Counted from the stretch's first letter, positions 1 through 9,645 are shown. The stretch: 54,120 nt of DNA from Paulinella micropora (GCA_009731375.1 BJOX01000051.1:436675-490794); one strand, 5' to 3'. A program made the numbers and translations. Notes: a model not told the origin generated them from the letters alone.

Positions 1-3000
1 TGTCTGAATATTGAATTGGATTAGACAATACCCATAATTGCCCATCGCTCCCTCTCAAAGACATTAAAGCAGTATTGGAATTATTCTCCCATATGAACCC
101 ACTCGTTGAAGAACCATTTAATTTAAATCTAATAGAATAAGAAGTTAATCCTCCGCCTACTCCTCCTGCTGGTGCTGTTCCTCCACTTAATGCTTTATTT
201 GCTCCAGACTGGCTCATATAAATTCCCCATTTTGAATCTCCAATGTCCCATACAAATATTCCTCTCGCATTCGTTCCGTCTGCTTGTCCTTGAATTGCTA
301 TTTTTGCCCCATTAGTTGATGCTGATGCCGTTGTTAGTGTGCCTGTGTATGTAATTCCCGCATTTGCCGTTATTAATCCGCTCGCCGTTAATGTTGTTGT
401 TGATACACCCGCATTTGCCGTTATTAATCCACTCGCAGTGATCGTAGTTGTTGATACACCAGCACTAGCCGTTATTAATCCTTTTGTCCATAAAGTCCCG
501 TTTGCCCCGTTTAATGACATCAATAATTGTTCGGAAGAGTTCTCCCATATAAAACCATCGGTTGAAACATTGCTCACTCTAAATCTAACGGCGAAAGAAG
601 TAAAATCGTTTCCAGCAACGGCTGATGCCACTCCACCTGCTAGAGATTTATTGGCTCCAGATTGTGCCATATAAATACCATAATTTGTATTGCCAGTGTC
701 CCACAAAAATATTCCTCTCGTATTACCACCATTAGTATTTCCTTGTATAACTATGCTTGAACCTCCTGTCGCTGTTAGTAGGCCACTCGCTGTGATCGTA
801 GTTGTTGATATACCCGCATTTGCCGTTATTAATCCACTCGCGGTTGCTGTTGTTGTTGATATACCAGCGGTTGAAGTAATTGTCGTTCCTGTTATTGTTC
901 CGCCATTTGTTATATTGTTTGAATTCATATCCAAAGCACCATAAAACCGCATACCGCCAGCATTGTTAAAACGGACAATGTCAGACGAAGCACTTTTATT
1001 ATCCAAAAGTTTTGAAATATAAAGTCCCGCCCCTTTTACATCAGCCGCTACATTCGTAAATACATAACCTCGTTGGTTTGCGGTTCCGCTTGTAGCAGTA
1101 TTTAAAGTGTATAAGAAAGACTGCCAATCACCCGTTGTCTGTGAAAAGAATATATCTCCTCCGTTTTGGTTTAATATCCTCGCCCCATTATATGTTATAT
1201 TTCCACCATTAATGATATCCACATTATTGAAATCGGCTTGGCTTAACAAATTCAGTGCCCTTACATCATTTCTACTTCCATTAAATATCTTAATTCCTGT
1301 TATGGTTTGGTCGCCTGTTAGTTTTACATTTTGCCCGTCCAATGTGTCCGCATACCCTTTTGTCGCTCCGTCTGTTGATAATGTCGGAGTTCCAAGGTTG
1401 GCTATTTTGCTACTATTACAATCTAGCCCCGAAGCATTTACCCAACCGACAATCGTCCCGTCAATAATAAAACTTATTTTTTTCGCAGAAATTTCAAAGT
1501 TGTAATATGTTGCTGTTTTCATATCCAAACTAGCAATTGACCCGATATTACTGGTAGAATTGAAAACGATAAATGTTCCCTTTGTTGTTGAATTGATTGA
1601 ATTTCCCGTTATTTCAACACCACTACTATATGTCTTAATTCCTGCTATGGTTTGGTTTCCTGTTAGTTTCACATTTTGCCCGTCTAATGTATCTACATAA
1701 CTTTTGTTTGCTCCGTCCGTTGTTGCTGATGGTGTGGCTAAGTTTGTTATTTTTCTGTTGTTTAAAGATAGTGTCGTGCCTGTTGCTGTCGCGATTACAT
1801 TATCACCCGCATATAAATCAACATATGACCCCGTTATTTGTATCGGATACCAAGTCGCTGTTGCTGTCTTTTGTGCGGCAATCATTCCTATATTTGTCGC
1901 TGTATCAAAGGCAACACCGATACCATCAAAAGCGGTTGGAGCAGTAGCGCCCCGTACTTCTATTGTTGAAGTAAATTTTTTGTTCCCTGCTATGGTTTGG
2001 TCTCCTGTTAGTTTAACGACAGAAGTATCAAGAGTAGAAACATCAACACCATCAACAAGATTAACATTTGTTATACTTTGGCTTTTCATATCAATCCCCG
2101 CGCTCGCATTTATTATACTGCTGAATGTTTTAATTCCTCCTATAGTTTGGTCTCCTGTCAGTTTGACTACTGCGGTATCAAGAGCCGAAACATCAATACC
2201 ATCAACCAAATTTACATTTGTTATGTTAAATCCTCCCATATTTAATCTACCCGTCATAGCCGTTGTGCCGTCCTTGGCTAGTTTCGTATCGGTATATGCT
2301 TTTGTTGAAGCATCATTGTCATAGAATGGCGCAGGAAGCCCGCTGATTGCTGTCGTGCTGTTAAAACTTAAAACATTATTTGTCAATGTCATTCCACCGC
2401 CTGTTGTTGGAGCAAAAAGTATGGACGAGCCGACAAAAGATAATGGATAGCCCGTTGCTCCACCTGCCTCCGACGAATAAATAGAACCCATATTATTGTT
2501 GTAATTGAAGAATAATTTGCCTGTGTTTAATGGATTTGAGTCTTTTACACCCACATAAGTAGTAAATGTTTTATTCCCTGTTATGGTTTGGTCTCCCGTT
2601 AGTTTAACGACTGCGGTATCAAGGGCTGATACATCAATACCATCAACAAGATTAACATTTGTTATGTTTTGCCCTCCCATATTTAATCCGCTGGTCATGT
2701 TCGCTGTTCCATCTAATCTAAGAAAAGGTGAAGTAACATTTCTCCATTGTCCTGTACTATAAATAAGCAGTTGATTATCGGCGGGTGTGCCTGTAATCAA
2801 AACATCGCTGTGTGTATTAATTGAGCCGTCCGCTGACACTTTCGCATTGTTCGCTATGTGCTCTGTTATCCAATCATCAACATCTTTTGTATTTAGTAAA
2901 TTAACTCCCGTTATGTTCAAATATCCGCCCATACTAATATTGCCGAATTCATCCACATTTATTGGAAATGTTTTATTTACCCAGTTTATTGAGTTATATG

Positions 3001-3466
3001 TTAGATAACTATTCATAGCAATTGGTGCTGTTATGACTACATCAGAGAGTGTATCAATTGAGCCGATTGTTGTATTTCTCCATTTACCATCTACATCATT
3101 ATATGTTAAGTATTGCCCGACCACTGGTGCGGATATGTTTGTGTCTATGAGATTGTATAAACTGGTTTGGTGCGGATTGGAAGTATTGCTTCTGTGTTGA
3201 GTTGAGGCTTTAACTTCGTCGTTGTCCCTTACTCGTTGCTCTGTATAGTATAAATTTTTTCCTTCTTTGACATCTGTTGTTGATTTTAGAGCGAGCCGTG
3301 TATCAAAGCGGTTATCAGTGAAATAAAGATTTACGGGTTCGGCATCTTCTGGCACTCTGTCTGTGTTTAAACCAATAATATTTGTGTTGGTAAGGTCTAA
3401 ATTTTTTATGTCTAGACTATCAACGGCGATTTCTGACAAGCCCAAGAGTGATTTATATTGCGACAT
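1..3466 (-). CDS. Tail-fibre-like protein with S74 chaperone start (C-terminus cut by window edge)
   Basis: The frame reads from an ATG at 3466 to the window edge (about 1155 codons) with no stop that I found. The N-terminus (MSQYKSLLGL) is followed by a phage-fibre-like segment (VNLYFTDNRFDTRLA). At least five repeats of the type VKLTGDQTIxGxKTF follow, then GIFxWDTGN/ASGLITANAGI repeats. The last visible residues (QLWVLSNPIQYSD) match the start of the S74 endosialidase-type chaperone that is complete in the paralogue at 44619-48119. Known for the family: such proteins trimerise as attachment fibres and the S74 domain assists folding and is often cleaved off. Inferred role: host attachment of a Polinton-like virus. 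Unlike its paralogue this copy has no frameshift. Confidence 0.85.
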   Translation of the reverse strand, partial: MSQYKSLLGLSEIAVDSLDIKNLDLTNTNIIGLNTDRVPEDAEPVNLYFTDNRFDTRLALKSTTDVKEGKNLYYTEQRVRDNDEVKASTQHRSNTSNPHQTSLYNLIDTNISAPVVGQYLTYNDVDGKWRNTTIGSIDTLSDVVITAPIAMNSYLTYNSINWVNKTFPINVDEFGNISMGGYLNITGVNLLNTKDVDDWITEHIANNAKVSADGSINTHSDVLITGTPADNQLLIYSTGQWRNVTSPFLRLDGTANMTSGLNMGGQNITNVNLVDGIDVSALDTAVVKLTGDQTITGNKTFTTYVGVKDSNPLNTGKLFFNYNNNMGSIYSSEAGGATGYPLSFVGSSILFAPTTGGGMTLTNNVLSFNSTTAISGLPAPFYDNDASTKAYTDTKLAKDGTTAMTGRLNMGGFNITNVNLVDGIDVSALDTAVVKLTGDQTIGGIKTFSSIINASAGIDMKSQSITNVNLVDGVDVSTLDTSVVKLTGDQTIAGNKKFTSTIEVRGATAPTAFDGIGVAFDTATNIGMIAAQKTATATWYPIQITGSYVDLYAGDNVIATATGTTLSLNNRKITNLATPSATTDGANKSYVDTLDGQNVKLTGNQTIAGIKTYSSGVEITGNSINSTTKGTFIVFNSTSNIGSIASLDMKTATYYNFEISAKKISFIIDGTIVGWVNASGLDCNSSKIANLGTPTLSTDGATKGYADTLDGQNVKLTGDQTITGIKIFNGSRNDVRALNLLSQADFNNVDIINGGNITYNGARILNQNGGDIFFSQTTGDWQSFLYTLNTATSGTANQRGYVFTNVAADVKGAGLYISKLLDNKSASSDIVRFNNAGGMRFYGALDMNSNNITNGGTITGTTITSTAGISTTTATASGLITANAGISTTTITASGLLTATGGSSIVIQGNTNGGNTRGIFLWDTGNTNYGIYMAQSGANKSLAGGVASAVAGNDFTSFAVRFRVSNVSTDGFIWENSSEQLLMSLNGANGTLWTKGLITASAGVSTTTITASGLITANAGVSTTTLTASGLITANAGITYTGTLTTASASTNGAKIAIQGQADGTNARGIFVWDIGDSKWGIYMSQSGANKALSGGTAPAGGVGGGLTSYSIRFKLNGSSTSGFIWENNSNTALMSLRGSDGQLWVLSNPIQYSD

Positions 3467-3518
3467 ATTATATTAATAATTATTAAAAAATACTAAAATA
3501 TATTAATCTTAGTATAGA

Positions 3519-3550
3519 ATGCCGTCCGCAGAAGCAAGTCGTAAGAATTG
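3519..3550 (+). pseudogene. Start of a charged-protein paralogue, cut by assembly gap
   Basis: An ATG at 3519 opens MPSAEASRKN before the run of N. This is a near copy of the N-terminus of the gene at 3731 (MPSKEASKENW). It stands divergent to the fibre gene at 3466, exactly as the 3731 gene stands to the fibre fragment at 3561-3654. The same fibre/charged-protein junction therefore appears on both sides of the gap. Confidence 0.6.
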
Positions 3551-3560
3551 NNNNNNNNNN
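3551..3560. other. Assembly gap (10 N)
   Basis: A fixed-length run of ten N, probably a placeholder of unknown true size. The flanks repeat the same gene junction, so it may hide a further viral copy or be a misjoin of alleles. Confidence 0.9.
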
Positions 3561-3654
3561 TTATAATATTAGTGTTGGTAAGGTCTAAGTTTTTTATGTC
3601 TAGACTATCAACAGCAATTTCTGATAAACCTAGTAAGGATTTATATTGACTACC
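3561..3654 (-). pseudogene. N-terminal fragment of another fibre gene
   Basis: The minus strand reads GSQYKSLLGLSEIAVDSLD and on to the gap, the same as the N-terminus of the fibre at 3466 but with many silent differences. There is no ATG in frame: GSQYK replaces MSQYK and a stop lies a few codons upstream. It is a third fibre copy, cut by the gap and lacking the usual start. Confidence 0.6.
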
Positions 3655-3730
3655 AATTGTATATTATAATAAATAATTAATTTTATTTTTGTTAAATTAT
3701 AGCAACAAAGATTAAAAGCGTATCTAAATT

Positions 3731-4252
3731 ATGCCGTCAAAGGAAGCATCAAAGGAAAATTGGAAGAAGGCAGTTCAAGCAAATAGAGAAAATGCTGAAC
3801 GGCGAAAGGACGAATGGGCTCGCGAACGTCTCCGCAAAAAGGGAGAACTGAAAGATAAGACTATAGATGAAATGATTGAAACTGATGCTGAGTTAGGGGT
3901 TGCTAAGGAAATACTTGGAAAACCAGAAGTCGTAGAAGACGAAAGCGAAAGCGACAGCGAAATTGATATGTCTGAGGTTATTGCAAATCATATGCTTAGA
4001 AAGATAAAAAAGAATGCTAAAAAGCCAAAGAAGAAACCAGCAAAGAAAACACCACCACCAAAGAAGCCAGAGAATGATAGTGAAGGAGAAGAAGAAGAAA
4101 GTGAGAGTGAAGAAAGCGAAGATTATGAAACAGGCGGAAAACAGCGAGGCGGCAAAAAACGAAGTGAAAAAATATCAGTCAATGTATATAACAATACACC
4201 AAAGAGTAAAGAAAAAAGTAAGGAAGCAGAAAAGATATTTTTGAAATTCTAA
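3731..4252 (+). CDS. Highly charged viral protein of unknown function
   Basis: A 173-residue protein. Residues 1-60 are mixed-charge helix (QANRENAERRKDEWARERLR). The middle is Lys/Pro-rich (KKNAKKPKKKPAKKTPPPKK), then comes an acidic Glu/Ser run and a basic tail. I do not recognise a family. The pattern suggests a disordered nucleic-acid- or protein-binding factor. Its stop TAA shares one base with the ATG of the integrase (TAATG), so the two are probably expressed together. It is divergent to the fibre fragment at 3654. Confidence 0.7.
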   Translation: MPSKEASKENWKKAVQANRENAERRKDEWARERLRKKGELKDKTIDEMIETDAELGVAKEILGKPEVVEDESESDSEIDMSEVIANHMLRKIKKNAKKPKKKPAKKTPPPKKPENDSEGEEEESESEESEDYETGGKQRGGKKRSEKISVNVYNNTPKSKEKSKEAEKIFLKF

Positions 4253-5259
4253 TGGACAACAAACATACAACTGCTAATATTAATGCACAGGATAAGAATA
4301 CGCTACTAGAAGATACTCCGAAAGGCGAACCAACAGAGGAAGAAAAAAAAGATACAGCACAGGAAATATTTAGGCAGACAAAGCCCAGAACAAGGGGTAC
4401 AACAATATGGGCAGATAAAGTTTTAGATATGGTAAATATTGATTTAATGGATATGACAAAAGTTGCAACAAAAAATAAAAATTATAATTTTGCATTGATT
4501 TGGATTGATATTCATAGTCGGTATGCTTATGCCATCCCGATAAAAAATAAGTTTTCAACTACGGTTTTAGAAGCACTCAAAAAACTACCAAAGCCCAAGG
4601 CATTTATCTCAGACAGCGGTGGTGAATTTAAGGGAGCGGTTGGAGAATGGATTAACAATAATGGTATTAATCATTTTAAGGTTGAAGTGGGAGACCACAA
4701 TTCATTAGGAATTGTTGATAGATTTGTAAGAACTCTACGAGAGCAACTCCATGTTATATGGGCTTATAATGGTAACTTTGATTGGATAAATTACATTGAA
4801 GATGTGGTTTATTATTATAACAAAAAGAAGCATTCAACTATTAAAGCATCACCACTTGAAGTATTTAATGGAACTGATACTAACAAGCAAGAACATTATG
4901 TAGATAAGAATTTATTCGACTTCAAAGAAGGAGATAAGGTAAGAAAACTTAACAAAAAGCACATATTGGAAAAGGGAGGTAAGACTTGGAGTAAACAAAT
5001 ATATAAAGTAAAAGGCCGTAGGGGCTACCGGATTATATTAACGAATGATGAAGTTGTGCCACCAAGGCAATTATTAAAGACTGAGGTTACCGAAGAGGAA
5101 CCGGACAACACAAAAGACGAACCGGATATTAATAAAGAATTAAAAAAATTAACGAAAGAAAAACAAACAAAGCATTTACTGAACAGAGAAGCCATTAACT
5201 CAGCCAACATACGAACGAGCGAAAGAGTCCGAAAGAAAAAATCCATTCTGGATTTGTAG
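4252..5259 (+). CDS. DDE (rve family) integrase of a Polinton-like virus
   Basis: A 335-residue retroviral-type integrase, expected to join element ends to host DNA. The core runs from about residue 58 to 205: D64 in NIDLMDM, D121 in ISDSGGEF, and GIVDRFVRTLRE, where D156 sits at the usual catalytic Glu position (34 residues after D121). A C-terminal SH3-like segment follows (about 222-275: FKEGDKVRKL... W..QIYKVKGRRGYRI..PRQLL), then a charged tail. I see no N-terminal HHCC zinc domain and no chromodomain. The ATG overlaps the preceding stop. The Asp-for-Glu replacement is unusual; whether it is active cannot be told from sequence. Confidence 0.9.
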   Translation: MDNKHTTANINAQDKNTLLEDTPKGEPTEEEKKDTAQEIFRQTKPRTRGTTIWADKVLDMVNIDLMDMTKVATKNKNYNFALIWIDIHSRYAYAIPIKNKFSTTVLEALKKLPKPKAFISDSGGEFKGAVGEWINNNGINHFKVEVGDHNSLGIVDRFVRTLREQLHVIWAYNGNFDWINYIEDVVYYYNKKKHSTIKASPLEVFNGTDTNKQEHYVDKNLFDFKEGDKVRKLNKKHILEKGGKTWSKQIYKVKGRRGYRIILTNDEVVPPRQLLKTEVTEEEPDNTKDEPDINKELKKLTKEKQTKHLLNREAINSANIRTSERVRKKKSILDL

Positions 5260-5261
5260 CA

Positions 5262-5723
5262 TTACTTACTCTCAGCTGTAGGATTTACGATTCCAAACTT
5301 AGCATATAAAGGAACTAATCCTTTGACGTAAAACCCCTTCAAGGCCTTAAACGACCTAAAAACACGAATTACATCTCCTTCTTCGCATGCAACATATGGT
5401 ACTTCATCCTCTCCAGCGGTAACCATCCAAGTTGCCTCTAGTCTTCCTTCTTTTGCTTCATCATAAATTGCATCAGGATTGTTTCGCCCTTCTTTGAATA
5501 CTACATAGACTTTTTTATCCAACTCCTGTGGCTTCTTTTGACTTTTAGATTTCTTTTTTCCAAAGGAGGCGAGAGGGCTTTTGGCTTCTGTTTTTTCGTC
5601 TGCCTTGGCTTCGGTGGCTGTAGAAGGAGCTGTAGCAGGTGCTAGCTCGCTGTCAGTGGCATTAGCAGGGGCTGACTCGGATGGCTCGGCTTCGGTGGTA
5701 GCCGTCTTCTTCTTCGGAGGCAT
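5262..5723 (-). CDS. Viral protein with Lys/Ala-rich N-terminus, unknown
   Basis: A 153-residue protein convergent with the integrase (3 bp between stops). Residues 1-70 are low-complexity Ala/Glu/Lys (MPPKKKTATTEAEP...), with a basic patch GKKKSKSQKK. Residues 70-150 look folded (VYVVFKEGRNNPDAIYDEA, ATWMVTAGEDEVPYVACEEG, YVKGLVPLYAKFGIVNP). I do not recognise the fold. A 12-bp inverted repeat lies directly upstream of the ATG. Confidence 0.7.
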   Translation of the reverse strand: MPPKKKTATTEAEPSESAPANATDSELAPATAPSTATEAKADEKTEAKSPLASFGKKKSKSQKKPQELDKKVYVVFKEGRNNPDAIYDEAKEGRLEATWMVTAGEDEVPYVACEEGDVIRVFRSFKALKGFYVKGLVPLYAKFGIVNPTAESK

Positions 5724-5726
5724 AGC

Positions 5727-5768
5727 CTACCCACACATCAAAAAGCACAAAAACACATGTGTGGGTAG
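5727..5768. repeat. Perfect 12-bp inverted repeat upstream of the 5723 start codon
   Basis: CTACCCACACAT (5727-5738) and its exact complement ATGTGTGGGTAG (5757-5768) are separated by 18 nt. It begins 4 nt upstream of the minus-strand ATG, so it could be an operator, a 5'UTR hairpin or a transposon footprint. Confidence 0.6.
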
Positions 5769-5919
5769 TGCCTTGAAGCCGTTCTAATCAATATACTAAT
5801 CTGTGCTTTTTTTATAAATAAATAAATAATGAGAAGGGTTGTAGCCTCGTACGTTGTCTATCGTGTTGCTTAAGGAGAAGTGAGCAGGTAGGCAGATGCA
5901 CAACATAAACAAGGCTACT

Positions 5920-6429
5920 CTAATCTCCTCTCATACATCTATACATATTCCCATCATGCTCATTCATCAGACTATATTCTGATTTAACTTGGACTGGGAT
6001 ATATGTTGAATATCTAATGTAGGATTGATTGAAAGTAAGTTTTTCGTTTTCAATCCCTCTAAGAATTCTATCTTGGACAACTCTACCAAACTCGCTCCTA
6101 TGCTCCCTCCTCCACTCTTTGAATAATTTTCTTTCTTTTTCAATTCTCTTCAATTCATTCTTCCTGTTCCTATCATATTGCCTATCTTCCTCAACATTAT
6201 TCTTTTCTTTATCCAATCTTTCAATCATGATGTCAATTGCTCTCATTTTGTTTATGTCTGGTTTGATTTTCTCCTTCAATAATTCTATTTCTTTATTTGC
6301 TTTGGCTACTCTTTCTTCACATATTATCCTAAACTTGTTAAGTTTATCCCTTCCATTCTTATTAGTTTCAAAAACCTCAATCCATTCTTCAGTCGTTCTG
6401 TCTTCCCTACTTACTAGGTTCTCACTCAT
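5920..6429 (-). CDS. Coiled-coil viral protein, unknown
   Basis: 169 residues, mostly charged helix from about 30 to 130 (ERVAKANKEIELLKEKIKPD, RQYDRNRKNELKRIEKERKL), with a C-terminal Tyr-rich part (SYIRYSTYIPVQVKSEYSL). No recognised domain. It is the last viral-looking gene before gene-poor host DNA. Its A+T-rich, lysine-rich composition matches the other viral genes. Confidence 0.6.
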   Translation of the reverse strand: MSENLVSREDRTTEEWIEVFETNKNGRDKLNKFRIICEERVAKANKEIELLKEKIKPDINKMRAIDIMIERLDKEKNNVEEDRQYDRNRKNELKRIEKERKLFKEWRREHRSEFGRVVQDRILRGIENEKLTFNQSYIRYSTYIPVQVKSEYSLMNEHDGNMYRCMRGD

Positions 6430-7590
6430 TCTGTTTCTGAGATGCTTGCGTCCGTGCGTACGTGCGTTCTCTGGCGTACGCGGGGTTTGAGGTTTAGGTG
6501 GTGGCTGTTATCTTATTTTTTCATTTTCTGTTGGTCGTCCCTGCTCCACTTTTTTCCAGATTATCCTCTTAAGTTGGATGTGTATGTTTTTATGAGTGTA
6601 ATTGTTGCGAAATAGTTGCGAGAGTTTCTGATAGATGAATGGGAAAGGTTCTCACACTCGGTTTTCCGTGTCGTGGGTTCAATTCCCACTCGTATATTAT
6701 CGGATATCTTTCGCCTTATTTTTTTATTTTTTTTGTCATATTACCTTTTTGCTTTTGACGGAGCGGTGTGATGAGTTTTCTTTTTGAGGTGCTTTACTCG
6801 TTTATTTTATTTTCCTTTATGGGCTTTTATTTTTTGCAAAATTTAGCAGTCATTATTAATTTGTTATGTTGTTTTCATTTCGTTTTTCCGTTGTTCGTTG
6901 TGTGGATTTTTTTTATTTACAAACTTTCAATACAGAGCACATTTTTTTTTGGAAAAAAGATAAGGGGGTTCAGGACACCGAGAAAGAATAAGAAAAGTGT
7001 GATAACGAAGCCTTGTATTAATAGTTTGTGAAAAGTGCGATTTTCTAGTTTTGCTAGGTTTGGCTGATTAATAGGAGAGCGAAATATGGCGAAATGAGTT
7101 AAATTTATACATATAAATATAAAGATAAGTGTCCTATAGTGGTACCTATAGTAGTCGTCTTTCATGTCCTGGATGAACGGTTTGCTTTTGTGTCCATTGT
7201 TGACGTGTGTTCAGAAGAAGGAAGACAGGAAGAAAGTACACAAACAAAGTCCTCGAACGTGAACTACTTTTTTTAAAAAAATAGGAGGGTAACGGAGCTT
7301 GTAAGGGAGTGTGCTTTCCCACCCGACTCGGAGCCAAGTATAGCTTGGTTGGTTTTCGCATACTGCCTCGACGGCGTTGTTTATCTGGTGGGCGAAGACG
7401 ATTCACGGTCTACAACATCCTGCAATTAATACCTCAGTGTATGCAACCATTAAGGATGAAAATCCGTTCTATGGTTTGTAACACAAAACACATCTTCCAC
7501 GCTTTTATTGACTTATGCAGAGGAATGTATGTGTAGGGTCCCGGTGCGGAGGACGGCGGCACAAATGTCCGGATTGGTCTCGATCTTGTA
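6430..7590. other. Stretch without recognisable genes
   Basis: A+T-rich up to about 7150, then mixed composition. The only structured hint is a T-arm-like sequence near 6683-6700 (GTGGGTTCAATTCCCAC), but I could not fold a full tRNA around it. I see no supported gene. Confidence 0.5.
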
Positions 7591-7599
7591 TGCAATGTG

Positions 7600-7691
7600 T
7601 GTGTATGAGTGAGTGTATGAGTGTATGAGTGTATGTATGTATGTATGTATGTATGTATGTATGTATGTATGTATGTATGTATGTATGTATG

Positions 7692-7723
<32 letters not shown>

Positions 7724-7985
7724 TGTATTTATGTATTTATGTATGTATTTATGTATGTATGTACGTACGTATGTATGTATGTATGTATGTATGTATGTAT
7801 GAGATTGTATGTATGTATGTATGCATGTATGTATGTATGTATGTATGTATGTATGTATGTATGTATGTATGTGTATGTATGTATGTATGTATGTATGTAT
7901 GTATATGTATCTGTGTGTGTGTATGTATGTATGTATGTATGTATGTATCCGTGTATCCATGTATCCATGTGTGTGTGTGTGTTTA
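7600..7985. repeat. (TATG)n microsatellite with variants
   Basis: Nearly 400 bp of GTAT/TATG tetranucleotide repeat with scattered ATTT, ACGT and GATT interruptions and a GT-rich right end. The open frames through it (CMYVCMYV) are repeat artefacts. Confidence 0.95.
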
Positions 7986-8196
7986 GATTGCAAATATATC
8001 TGCTCACGAGGTTATCGACATAAAAGTACCTAAGAGCAACGTAACTTCCCTCCTCTATCTCTCTCTCTCTCTGACTCTAGCTCTCTCTCTCTCTCTCTCT
8101 AGAAAAACGTTCAATGGTTTCATTCGCTTGCTCATTTTCAACTCTTGTTGATTGATTGATTGATCGATGGATTGATAGATTGCATAGCCGACTGAT

Positions 8197-8705
8197 TCCA
8201 TGGTTGGTTTGTTTTGGTTGGTTTGTTGGTTGGTTTGTTGGTTGGTTTGTTGGTTGGTTTGTTGGTTGGTTTGTTGGTTGGTTTGTTGGTTGGTTTGTTG
8301 GTTGGTTTGTTGGTTGGTTTGTTGGTTGGTTTGTTGGTTGGTTTGTTGGTTGGTTTGTTGGTTGGTTTGTTGGTTGGTTTGTTGGTTGGTTTGTTGGTTG
8401 GTTTGTTGGTTGGTTTGTTGGTTGGTTTGTTGGTTGGTTTGTTGGTTGGTTTGTTGGTTGGTTTGTTGGTTGGTTTGTTGGTTGGTTTGTTGGTTGGTTT
8501 GTTGGTTGGTTTGTTGGTTGGTTTGTTGGTTGGTTTGTTGGTTGGTTTGTTGGTTGGTTTGTTGGTTGGTTTGTTGGTTGGTTTGTTGGTTGGTTTGTTG
8601 GTTGGTTTGTTGGTTGGTTTGTTGGTTGGTTTGTTGGTTGGTTTGTTGGTTGGTTTGTTGGTTGGTTGGTTCGTTGGTTGGTTCGTTGGTTGGCTCGTTG
8701 GTTAA
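8197..8705. repeat. 12-bp minisatellite GGTTGGTTTGTT
   Basis: About 40 tandem copies of the 12-mer GGTTGGTTTGTT, nearly perfect, decaying at the right end into GGTTGGTTCGTT variants. All three plus frames are open through it, which is an artefact. The strand is strongly G/T against C/A. Preceded by a TGAT/GATT run at 8148-8180. Confidence 0.95.
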
Positions 8706-8949
8706 TTACTGACTTGCTTACTTAATCGATTGTAACCTCCTTTCGTTGGGACGGCAGAACAGAGAGACGAGTGAGTGTTTCATGTGTTCCTGTCGGTCGG
8801 TCTTACTCTGCCTATATGCACAGGCCAGAGTGTTGCGCTTGATGAAGCAGTATATGGAGTATCACAAAGACCGTCCTGTTTCGAAGGAGATCCAGAAGCC
8901 GTTGAGATCGGCCAAGATGAGCGAGGCAAGTGTGTGTGTGTGTGTGTTT

Positions 8950-8964
8950 TTGAAGAACAGGAAG

Positions 8965-9055
<91 letters not shown>
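8950..9055. repeat. (GA)n microsatellite
   Basis: A short GT run (8930-8946) is followed by about 90 bp of GA dinucleotides. No gene is supported here. Confidence 0.95.
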
Positions 9056-9056
<1 letters not shown>

Positions 9057-9082
9057 CCTCGCTGTAGACCTTGAGAAGCCCT

Positions 9083-9332
9083 TGTGACCTTTCAACATAA
9101 GCGAAGCCATCGCCACACTACTGCCTTTTTCCTCTCACCACTTCTTAGATTGTCCCACCACTGCCTCTTGGCCTCACCAGCTGCCCCACTACTGCCTTTT
9201 CGNNNNNNNNNNTGTGACCTTTCAACATAAGCGAAGCCATCGCCACACTACTGCCTTTTTCCTCTCACCACTTCTTAGATTGTCCCACCACTGCCTCTTG
9301 GCCTCACCAGCTGCCCCACTACTGCCTTTTCG
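9083..9332. repeat. Identical 120-bp block on both sides of an assembly gap
   Basis: 9083-9202 and 9213-9332 appear identical base for base and are separated only by the ten N at 9203-9212. This is what an unmerged contig overlap looks like, so the true genome probably has one copy. No gene is supported. Confidence 0.85.
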
Positions 9333-9575
9333 TCTCACCCGACACCACACACACCTACCTGCACCAGCTACTAAGCTAGTGATGAGTCCGTCACTCCATC
9401 AAGCAAGCTTATCAATCAACATGTTACATAAATCGACCAAATAAAACGGGAGACGAAGACACCGCGAAAATATGGTGGTAATGGCGGTGATTTCCGCGAA
9501 AATATGGCGGTAATTACGGTGATTTCCCGGAAGCTTGACCATAGTTTGACCTGCCGTTTCATGTTGTTGCTTTTC

Positions 9576-9608
9576 TATCCATCCATCCATCCATCCATCT
9601 ATCCATCC

Positions 9609-9645
<37 letters not shown>

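Larger units (their letters stand above)
1..6429. mobile_element. Integrated Polinton-like virus, partial (rve-integrase type)
   Basis: An A+T-rich block of closely packed, intronless genes: fibre (-), charged protein (+), DDE integrase (+), and two small genes (-). It lies against microsatellite-rich host DNA on its right. No capsid, ATPase or primase gene is visible in this part, so the rest would lie left of the window or has been lost. The right boundary is set only by the last recognisable gene; I saw no clear terminal inverted repeat. Confidence 0.65.

Noticed and set aside
339-3008. Plus-strand open frames in 0.3-3.0 kb
   Set aside because: They run antisense to the continuous fibre frame and have no gene-like composition.
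6625-6710. Possible tRNA gene around GTGGGTTCAATTCCCAC
   Set aside because: The T arm is perfect, but no anticodon stem or normal D arm could be formed and the acceptor pairing is poor.
7600-8020. Long open frames encoding CMYVCMYV or HTYIHTYI
   Set aside because: These are products of the TATG microsatellite, open in several frames on both strands.
8156-8725. GWFVGWFV / CWLVCWLV repeat protein
   Set aside because: All three plus frames are open through the 12-bp minisatellite; there is no sign of a real gene.
8157-9060. CRISPR-like array
   Set aside because: The repeats are directly adjacent with no unique spacers; this is simple minisatellite and GA microsatellite.
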